Source: a bacterium
GTDB lineage: Bacteria; Omnitrophota; Gorgyraeia; Gygaellales; Profunditerraquicolaceae
Direction: 5' to 3'
Length of the DNA: 13,528 nt
Assembly (NCBI GenBank): GCA_004298075.1
Contig: SCRK01000176.1
Location: 1-13,528 of the forward strand
Positions 7,837-13,528 of this stretch are shown in pieces. Numbering within the stretch: position 1 is the stretch's first letter; each line of letters begins with the position of its first letter. Made by a program: the position numbers and the translations under genes. The notes below the pieces were generated by a model. It was given only the letters and a program-made list of their open reading frames with translations, did not search any database and was not told the DNA's origin.

Positions 7837-9016
7837 GGTTACACCCCCTTGTAAATTTTTTGATCCTACCGCCCCAATCCTTCACTTCCCACGCCATTTC
7901 ATCATCTTTTACTAAGGCTAAAAATCTGGCCTGAACATGCGCGATTTCGCAGAGATATTCAACCGGTGTATCCAAATTTCCATGTTCAATCCAAGACTTA
8001 GCCGGGCACTGCTCACAAAGGCCTTTTAAGAAACACTTGGCGCAGCGCTTGAGGTATTCCGGATTAGTGGATCTTATCTCTCTTAACTTAGGGAAAAATC
8101 CGGTCAAGGCATCCTTTAGCGAACCTTTCTTTAAATCATAACCGGTATCCGGATGTTTAAGCATCATACAAGGATAAAAATAACCATATGCATCTACACA
8201 GCCCCCGTCAGATCCCGACCCGCAGGTAAATAATTTATCTCCTGAAAGCCGCATGAACTTCGAACAAAATTCTTTCATTTCCTTGACATATTTATCCTTT
8301 GAGCGGGTAAGGAACTTTAACCCTTCCTCTGGAGAGAGCCTAAGATTCTTTATTGATCTATTCTTACCTTTGTCCCTACGGCAACGCAGGTCAAAAAACA
8401 TTGAATAAGGCGGCGATTTATCTGCCCAGGGAATAGTTCCCGCCCATTTCTCGAATTCCTTTATCTCATCTTTGTTGCCCGGTAAAAGCGCCCCCTTAAC
8501 TACAAAAGGGATCTTATGATCCAAGAGCAAACTTATCCCCCGCCAGGCTGCTGCGAATGAACCATTCACTCTGGTTATGGCTTCGTAAGAAGATTTTTTC
8601 ATTCCATAGAGAGTGATTTCTATCTTCTCCAGCGGCAAAATACGGGAAAAAAGCTCCGCAAGATGGGGGGTAAGTAGAGTAGCGTTGCTAAAAATTAGAA
8701 CTTTTAAACCAAGCTTCCTGGCAAAAATATATAATTCTTCAAAATCCTCCCTTAAAAGCGGCTCCCCTCCCGTGAACCTGACCCTAAGGCAGCCTAAAGA
8801 AGCGGCTTCTTTAAGAATGATTTTTATCCGGCCGGTAGAAAGCTCCTTTTCTCTGGCATTTACGTTATCTGCCGACAAGTTGATACAACAATGTATGCAA
8901 TTATTATTGCAGCGTTCAGTAAGTTCAATATCAAACCGGCTCAAAAATGGAACATTGGCCTTCCGTAAAGACGCTTCATTTATAGCCCGCTTTGCAATAT
9001 AAGGGTTATTTCGCAT
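7820..9016 (-). CDS. Radical SAM/SPASM peptide-modifying enzyme (second)
   Basis: 398 residues. Cys36, Cys40 and Cys43 (CNNNCIHC) bind the SAM cluster and GGEP lies at 83-86. The SPASM region uses Cys265, Cys283, Cys325, Cys328, Cys334, Cys337 and Cys356, with the CPAKSWIEHGNLDTPVEYLC stretch typical of this group. A tail of about 35 residues after the SPASM domain (WEVKDWGGRIKKFTRGCNHG) is not seen in the third enzyme. It should modify the precursor core, probably with the adjacent PqqD protein, whose start codon is inside this gene. The start overlaps the stop of the upstream radical SAM-HPrK gene by one base (TAATG), so translation is probably coupled. Which bond it makes cannot be told from sequence. 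Confidence 0.92.
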   Translation of the reverse strand: MRNNPYIAKRAINEASLRKANVPFLSRFDIELTERCNNNCIHCCINLSADNVNAREKELSTGRIKIILKEAASLGCLRVRFTGGEPLLREDFEELYIFARKLGLKVLIFSNATLLTPHLAELFSRILPLEKIEITLYGMKKSSYEAITRVNGSFAAAWRGISLLLDHKIPFVVKGALLPGNKDEIKEFEKWAGTIPWADKSPPYSMFFDLRCRRDKGKNRSIKNLRLSPEEGLKFLTRSKDKYVKEMKEFCSKFMRLSGDKLFTCGSGSDGGCVDAYGYFYPCMMLKHPDTGYDLKKGSLKDALTGFFPKLREIRSTNPEYLKRCAKCFLKGLCEQCPAKSWIEHGNLDTPVEYLCEIAHVQARFLALVKDDEMAWEVKDWGGRIKKFTRGCNHGTKS

Positions 9017-10968
9017 TACAACTTTTTCAATATATCCACGACTCTTCCGCTTTTGTCAAACTTAAGCACATAACAAGGAACCCGGCTAACTAATTTTTCT
9101 ATCAATACGAGCGTTTTATCCCACCAGTCAACGGTGACAAGCGGCCTGACTAAGCATGCCAAAATCCTTATAGTTATTTCTTTTTTATCCTTTAATGGTA
9201 TAAGCTGATTCAGATCGGCTTTTTCCAGAAACATAATTGCCCTTAAGGCAGCTGAATTTGGCGATATATCGGGGATATCGCCATGGCTCCAGGTACCGTA
9301 AATCATAAAATCCTTAGGCCGTTTCCTGATGATCATGCGGTCATCACATAAGATCTCCGCCTTGCCTTTGAGCATCGCGGCCATAGTAGATTTTCCTGCT
9401 TCAGAATGACCGACAAAAAGCAAACCCTTGCCTTCCAGATTCACGCCGCAGGAATGCAAATAACAGCCTTGCTTATCCGCAAGCACTCTTGCTAAAAGAA
9501 TCTGATCCGAGGAAAAAAGGGTTAGGGAATGCGAATCCCCCTTAAGGAAAGCTTCCCCCCCGTTATTATAAATCCTTCCCCGGGTATGGCCGGAATTAAA
9601 TGCTGCAACCCGATGCAAACTTTTATCCCCCCGCACAGGAGAAATACCCAAATATACCCAAGAGCCGTTATTTTTATATATTGCCCAAGGAGCCTTGCGG
9701 TAAACCTCTTTGCCAAGATCTTTGCCGGATAAATCCGGAAGGGAAAAATGGTGCCGGATAGAAATAACATCCTCTCCCTTTGCCTCTGTTGCAAAGAGTT
9801 TAAATTTAGTATGAAATGTATTGTCTTGGATCGGCAAATCGGATTCAACCAGTATAGTTATATCCGCGATTTTAAAGTAACGCCGGTGGTTTTTTCCCCA
9901 GTTTTCTTTAAATTTACGGTTTTCTCTGGCCACCGCGCATAGGTATTCGACTTTTTTATTAAAATCCCGGTGTTCTAAATAAGCAAATACGGGGCAAACC
10001 CGGCATTCCTCGCGTAAATCACATGATCCGCAATTCTTTTTATATGACTCTGTAATTTTAACTTTGGCTGCTAAAGAAGGAATGAAATTCTCCCAGCAAT
10101 CTTTAAAGCTCCCCTTTAGTAAATTATAGCGTAAATCAGGATCTTTGATAAAACAGCAAAAAGTCATCCCGCCGTAAGGGTCGAGATGGAAATCGCGGCG
10201 GTTATTTATACAGGGAGCAAACAGGTATTCACCGCTGCCCGCCTTCTGGCAATCGCTATTTCTTTCATTCATCCACTCTTCATAGGATAAATCCGGTTTA
10301 TCCAGTTCAACCACCTCTGCCGGCGCCAGCCTCTGGCGCTTTATTTCCGAATTCCTTTTGTTGTCTGCGCGATCACAAAGGTATAACCAAGGCGCGCCTA
10401 TTCTATAATAATTGCTTAACGACTTAGCCAGTTTAACCATATCCTGAAACTGGTGGTAATTATCCTTCATTGGAATCAGCTGGACAGCGAAACAAGCGCC
10501 TGCTTCTTTTAAGTATCGGAACCCGCGGATAGTTGCTTCAAAAGAACCGGGATTACGAGTTATATGGTCGTGAATTTGGGCGGTTGCCCCATAAATAGCC
10601 ACCATCGTTTTTCCTTTTCTTTTAAGAATTTTGGCTATTTTTGGGCTAATCAGGGTACCATTTGTATTTATTGAATAAGAGCTGAAGTTACCGGTAATAT
10701 AATCAAATATCTCCAGGGAATCCTGCCTCAACATCGGCTCTCCGCCTGAAATAGTCCACCTGCGGCAGCCCATATTCCTTGCTTCATCGGCAATTTCCTT
10801 TATCTGGACGAAAGTGAGCTCTTCTTTTTTTCGCGGCGAATCAAGGGGGATCCTTAACCAGCAATGCAGGCAGTTATTATTACAGCGGTAAGTAAGGTCG
10901 ATATTTCCTTCTAAGGGCAGGCGGGCTAACTTGTTAATTTTTATTTTTTCCTGATACTCTTGACCCAT
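9016..10968 (-). CDS. Radical SAM/SPASM protein fused to HPr-kinase-like domain (first)
   Basis: 650 residues, much longer than a normal radical SAM/SPASM protein (350-450). Residues 20-200 form the radical SAM core with Cys29, Cys33, Cys36 (CNNNCLHC) and GGEP (75-78). The SPASM region (about 250-350) has Cys253, Cys271/272, Cys313, Cys316, Cys322, Cys325 and Cys344. After a linker, residues about 362-650 form an HPr-kinase-like unit: a beta-rich N-terminal part, then FVGHSEAGKST (518-528, a P-loop) and CDDRMI (541-546), typical of HPrK-type Ser/Thr kinases. Standalone kinases of this family phosphorylate lasso precursors (paeninodin) and occur as ScmC in SynChlorMet cassettes. Here both activities are on one chain, so crosslinking and phosphorylation of the same peptide are likely. 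It is the first gene after the precursor; no clear Shine-Dalgarno is visible. I see no frameshift that would suggest two separate genes. Confidence 0.9.
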   Translation of the reverse strand: MGQEYQEKIKINKLARLPLEGNIDLTYRCNNNCLHCWLRIPLDSPRKKEELTFVQIKEIADEARNMGCRRWTISGGEPMLRQDSLEIFDYITGNFSSYSINTNGTLISPKIAKILKRKGKTMVAIYGATAQIHDHITRNPGSFEATIRGFRYLKEAGACFAVQLIPMKDNYHQFQDMVKLAKSLSNYYRIGAPWLYLCDRADNKRNSEIKRQRLAPAEVVELDKPDLSYEEWMNERNSDCQKAGSGEYLFAPCINNRRDFHLDPYGGMTFCCFIKDPDLRYNLLKGSFKDCWENFIPSLAAKVKITESYKKNCGSCDLREECRVCPVFAYLEHRDFNKKVEYLCAVARENRKFKENWGKNHRRYFKIADITILVESDLPIQDNTFHTKFKLFATEAKGEDVISIRHHFSLPDLSGKDLGKEVYRKAPWAIYKNNGSWVYLGISPVRGDKSLHRVAAFNSGHTRGRIYNNGGEAFLKGDSHSLTLFSSDQILLARVLADKQGCYLHSCGVNLEGKGLLFVGHSEAGKSTMAAMLKGKAEILCDDRMIIRKRPKDFMIYGTWSHGDIPDISPNSAALRAIMFLEKADLNQLIPLKDKKEITIRILACLVRPLVTVDWWDKTLVLIEKLVSRVPCYVLKFDKSGRVVDILKKL

Positions 10969-11109
10969 ATTTTATTCTATATGTTAACTCGGAAAACTAA
11001 TTCAAGGGCAGCGAAGGTTAAAAGTAGACTGGTTCTCATTTACGATAATCTCAGGCTGACAAAGACAGCCCGTGGGCCGGGAGAAAAAATGCCTTGGGGA
11101 AGATGCTGG

Positions 11110-11295
11110 TCATGATGTTACCGCATTATTATAACACCAGACGCAGCCAACGGAATCATGCGAACTAACGCAAGCCCAGGCTCCCCCGCCCGATCCGCTC
11201 AGCCAGGTCATCTTGCACTGCATTAGCACCCCTTCTTCAGGCTTCCCCCTCGTTAAAATGATCAGCTTCGGTTTTCCCCATTTCTTTTTCTTCAT
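11110..11295 (-). CDS. Candidate RiPP precursor peptide
   Basis: 61 residues. The leader is basic then hydrophobic: KKKKWGKPKLIILTRGKPEE, followed by GVLMQCK (residues 22-28). The rest is a likely core: Trp31, a Gly-rich stretch (34-38), then Trp40, Cys42, Cys51, Trp53, Cys54 and a C-terminal Thr60-Ser61. Cys27 falls at the leader/core junction. Size, low complexity, clustered Cys/Trp/Gly, placement directly before the modifying enzymes and its own promoter all fit a precursor. Two ATGs lie in tandem (11298 and 11295); GGGAGG is six bases before the second but only three before the first, so I choose 11295. I have a vague memory of similar K-P-x-L-I-x-L-x-R-x-K-P-E-E leaders in other small peptides but cannot confirm a named family. 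No second precursor copy is seen in the window. Confidence 0.85.
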   Translation of the reverse strand: MKKKKWGKPKLIILTRGKPEEGVLMQCKMTWLSGSGGGAWACVSSHDSVGCVWCYNNAVTS

Positions 11296-11298
11296 CAT

Positions 11299-11309
11299 CC
11301 TCCTCCCTT
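11299..11309 (-). promoter_or_regulatory. Strong ribosome binding site of the precursor gene
   Basis: The minus strand reads AAGGGAGGAGG immediately before two tandem ATGs. GGGAGG gives ideal spacing (six bases) to the second ATG. This is the best Shine-Dalgarno of the locus; several enzyme genes have weak or no site, so the precursor is set up to be made in excess over its enzymes. Confidence 0.8.
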
Positions 11310-11365
11310 CATATTACTCTGCCAATTGGACCAAAAACCCCCAATAATCATAAAATTGATACTTA

Positions 11366-11393
11366 ATTATACAGCAAAACAAGCAACAATCAA
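11366..11393 (-). promoter_or_regulatory. Sigma-70-type promoter of the precursor operon
   Basis: A perfect TATAAT (11371-11366) is preceded after 16 bases by TTGATT (11393-11388, 4/6 to TTGACA). It lies in the gap between the nucleotidyltransferase gene and the precursor, oriented toward the precursor, with an AT-rich surround. A start near 11359 would leave a leader RNA of roughly 60 bases before the precursor ATG. It could make the precursor and downstream enzymes independent of the YcaO/nucleotidyltransferase transcript. Confidence 0.65.
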
Positions 11394-11447
11394 AGTAATA
11401 TTGGGATGGGTAATTTCAGCATAGCCGGTTAAAAAAATTAAGATTTG

Positions 11448-12602
11448 CTATTTCATAATAATTTTTTTTAAAATATATAGCAGCCGCCAGCGGTACAAAA
11501 AATCTGTTTTATCGCAAAACATTTTTAACCCGTAGAATTTCGCAAACTGCTCTTTGGGGATATTGATAATATATGCTGCCGCTTCCAAAATATTGTCGTG
11601 GAGGAGAAAATGCAATTGTAAATAAACATTTTTATGCTGCAGTAATTTCTTTAAAAAAAAAGTGTTTCTTGAGATAAACATCCGGATGATTTTCTTTCGC
11701 AGCGCCGAAATATTCAATTTTTTTAAAACATATCCAGGGATATTTTGGCAGGACAAAAATTGCATCTGAGCCAATAAAAAATACAAAGTTACGCGCATAT
11801 TATATTTTTCGCTCATTGCCAGACAGTAATCCCAATCAAAACCAGTCCCATATTTACGCAAAAGTAAGATCGCATCATAGACATTCTTTAAGCAGAGATT
11901 TTCGCCAAACCTGCGGGAATGCAAGGCCAGGCTGAAAAGTGAATCCTCCGGAGAAAGCAATTTTATTTTTTTACCATCATACTGGACCTCCCTTAGCCTC
12001 TGCCAGATTTCGGGCAAAATGTGGCGATTTTTTCTTTTGTAATCAAGGGCCCAGTGTAATTCTACGCGCAATATGAAGCTTGGGTTATTTTTCAGGAAAG
12101 CAATGTGATATTGATTTTCTTTCCAGTACTCCTCCCCCAGTCCATGTAAATCTTTTTTATATCCTAAATTAAGCAATATTTCCTCAGCCTTAAGAAATTC
12201 TTTCTCTTGGACCAAAAGGTCTATATCCACCATTGGGCGGAAGAAAGTATCCTGATATATATCCGCAAGAAAAGCCACCCCCTTTATCGGCACAAGAGTT
12301 ACTGCCGATTGTTCAAAAACATATCCTATGCGCACAAATTCCCGCCAGAGATGATGAGTTTGCCGCAGCGTACTGTATGAATTGTTCTTGATTAATTTTG
12401 CCAACCCTGGCGGTAATAGACCAATAAGATTCTTTAGCCTTAAATAAGCAAGGGGGATGAGCTGATGGTAAACAATGAGCTGGGTAAACAAATCCCAATC
12501 AATACTATCCTCTGCGAGGATTTCCCTGATCCCCGGCTCCTGTTCCGTGCTTAAAGCTTGCGCCCCAGCCAGCTCTTTGATAAGTGCTCCCGCAGCATTC
12601 AT
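11448..12602 (-). CDS. Nucleotidyltransferase family protein (NTP_transf_5 type)
   Basis: 384 residues. The diagnostic region is VPIKGVAFLADIY (104-116) followed by RPMVDIDLLV (122-131) with Asp126 and Asp128 as candidate metal ligands, then a long helix, and VELHWAL (180-186). This matches the uncharacterised nucleotidyltransferase family that often sits in RiPP clusters, including lasso peptide clusters beside HPrK-like kinases. In pseudomycoidin such a protein acts after the kinase and decorates the phosphorylated C-terminus. That activity is suggested here only by family and context. The C-terminal 150 residues are helical and basic, without a motif I recognise. The ATG at 12602 is the only usable start, because an in-frame stop lies two codons upstream. 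There is no Shine-Dalgarno; it starts 20 bases after the YcaO stop, so coupling to that gene is likely. Confidence 0.85.
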   Translation of the reverse strand: MNAAGALIKELAGAQALSTEQEPGIREILAEDSIDWDLFTQLIVYHQLIPLAYLRLKNLIGLLPPGLAKLIKNNSYSTLRQTHHLWREFVRIGYVFEQSAVTLVPIKGVAFLADIYQDTFFRPMVDIDLLVQEKEFLKAEEILLNLGYKKDLHGLGEEYWKENQYHIAFLKNNPSFILRVELHWALDYKRKNRHILPEIWQRLREVQYDGKKIKLLSPEDSLFSLALHSRRFGENLCLKNVYDAILLLRKYGTGFDWDYCLAMSEKYNMRVTLYFLLAQMQFLSCQNIPGYVLKKLNISALRKKIIRMFISRNTFFLKKLLQHKNVYLQLHFLLHDNILEAAAYIINIPKEQFAKFYGLKMFCDKTDFLYRWRLLYILKKIIMK

Positions 12603-12622
12603 AAGCGTTTATTTACAAGGCA

Positions 12623-13528
12623 TCAAATAAGGTATCTTTTTAAATTTTTTAAAGTTATCCCGGGGAAATGCATCCTTAGCAGCCTGGTTTCTTGATACAA
12701 ATTGCTGGCATCATTGAATAAAGCCCTATTTTTAAAAAGCGAGGGTATATTATCATAATACCATTTGAACTCTTCGATATTGAAACCTGGGGATAAATCT
12801 AAGGCTTTAAAATAATATTCTATCGCACTGGCTTTGTCATTTATTGCCTGGTAACAAAGACCGAGGTTGACAAAGCTATTTACCCGTTCATCGGTTTTTA
12901 AAGCGCTTAGCGGTTCATTTAGCTTAGCCTTAACAACCCGCGAAAAATAGCGTATTGCTTTTTTATGTTGAGAGCGCCGCTTTAAAATTATTCCACGCAA
13001 ATAAGAATATTCGAGTTTATCTACATGGTTGTTTTTAACAGCTTTCTTTAAATAAATTTCCAGATCCTCATAATTCTCCAGGTCTAAAGATACCCCAATA
13101 AGCAGCTTTAGTATGTTTTGATTGCTTATATCCAAATTCAAGGGGAACCTCTTGGCCCCACTGATATAAACTATCACGCTTGGGATCTTCAGGGCTTTGT
13201 CTGTGGCATCAATAAAGAATATCTTCATATTTTGTTTATTTAATATCCCTTCGATATTTTCAAGTTCCAATCTCATATTTTTATGGCTTACATCTAAAAT
13301 GTCATTCATGGATATAACTTTATCATTTGCAAAGTAATACTTGCTCAAATAGATCTTTCGGTAATTTTTCTTGTTCTCAACCTGTGAATTTTCGGTAAGC
13401 GCCCTTATTAACGCTTCTTCTCTAGTCGTAGCTACCCCGGCCGTAACAATACAGCTGCTTTCATCCATTTTTCTAACTACCCCGATTATCGGTAAACCAA
13501 TGCCTAAAGAGAAATCTTTAATAAAAAT
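12623..13528 (-). CDS. YcaO-domain protein with C-terminal TPR region (5' end outside window)
   Basis: The frame runs unbroken to the right edge, giving 301 visible residues; the Met encoded at 13466-13468 is internal. The visible start reads IKDFSLGIGLPIIGVVRK, followed by AGVATTREEALIRALTENSQ (residues 30-49), the YcaO segment whose RALTE-x-x-Q helps bind ATP-Mg. About 55 residues later come IFFIDATD (103-110) and IPSVIVYISGAKRF (115-128), the C-terminal strands of the YcaO fold. Residues about 140-285 are helical TPR-like repeats (for example SFVNLGLCYQAINDKASAIEYYFKALDLSP, split over two helices). YcaO enzymes use ATP to activate a peptide amide, making azolines, thioamides or amidines. 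The ATP-binding N-terminal residues cannot be checked here, and no partner cyclodehydratase E1-like or TfuA protein is visible in the window. Confidence 0.82.
   Translation of the reverse strand: MFIKDFSLGIGLPIIGVVRKMDESSCIVTAGVATTREEALIRALTENSQVENKKNYRKIYLSKYYFANDKVISMNDILDVSHKNMRLELENIEGILNKQNMKIFFIDATDKALKIPSVIVYISGAKRFPLNLDISNQNILKLLIGVSLDLENYEDLEIYLKKAVKNNHVDKLEYSYLRGIILKRRSQHKKAIRYFSRVVKAKLNEPLSALKTDERVNSFVNLGLCYQAINDKASAIEYYFKALDLSPGFNIEEFKWYYDNIPSLFKNRALFNDASNLYQETRLLRMHFPGITLKNLKRYLI

Noticed and set aside
11031..11052. Weak resemblance to a Fur-type operator (GATTATCGTAAATGAGAAC on the minus strand).
   Set aside because: About half of the positions match and the dyad symmetry is poor.
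11054..11070. Small inverted repeat (GGCTG, 7-base loop, CAGCC on the minus strand) between the precursor and the first radical SAM gene, as a terminator or attenuator.
   Set aside because: Only five pairs and no T-run follows; chance occurrence is easy. A processing or attenuation role is possible but unsupported.
11322..11329. 8-base palindrome CCAATTGG in the precursor leader as an operator.
   Set aside because: Too short, does not extend, and no second copy is seen.
11295..11351. 18-codon minus-strand frame (MIIGGFWSNWQSNMKGGG) in the precursor leader RNA, ending at the precursor start.
   Set aside because: It has no Shine-Dalgarno and covers the ribosome binding site itself; most likely chance. 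Conservation in relatives would change this.

Overview
The window reads almost entirely on the minus strand (right to left) and looks like an uncultured-lineage bacterial contig, moderately AT-rich. The gene style (SGNH hydrolase carrying TPRs, CNNNC-type radical SAM/SPASM proteins, a short U32-type protein) reminds me of Omnitrophota or similar candidate phyla; this is an impression, not a demonstrated assignment. There are no RNA genes, insertion sequences or CRISPR arrays, and no stretch over 300 bases lacks a gene.

The core (about 3580-13528) is a RiPP (ribosomally made, post-translationally modified peptide) biosynthesis locus. From the right edge it contains: the C-terminal part of a YcaO protein with a TPR tail (5' end outside the window); a NTP_transf_5-type nucleotidyltransferase; a promoter with a perfect TATAAT box and a strong Shine-Dalgarno sequence in front of a ~61-residue precursor peptide with a Lys-rich leader and a Gly/Cys/Trp-rich core ending in Ser; a radical SAM/SPASM protein fused to an HPr-kinase-like domain; a second radical SAM/SPASM protein; a PqqD-like leader-recognition protein; a fused S24/S26 peptidase-like plus GNAT-like protein whose expected nucleophile Ser is Cys; a third radical SAM/SPASM protein; and an ABC exporter with no C39 peptidase. 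The genes from PqqD to the exporter overlap or nearly touch, so translation is probably coupled.

A plausible working model (inference): the PqqD protein presents the leader to three radical SAM enzymes that crosslink the core; YcaO adds an ATP-dependent backbone change; the HPrK-like domain phosphorylates a Ser/Thr, possibly the C-terminal Ser; the nucleotidyltransferase decorates that phosphate; the S26-like protein trims the leader; and the ABC protein exports the product. The set partly resembles the SynChlorMet (Scm) cassettes (two radical SAM/SPASM proteins, PqqD, separate HPrK-like protein) but adds YcaO, a third radical SAM protein, a nucleotidyltransferase and two fusions.

The left part (1-3537) is probably a different functional unit: an SGNH hydrolase split by a large TPR insertion with recently duplicated DNA, a secreted protein of unknown function, and the N-terminal part of a U32-family protein running off the left edge.
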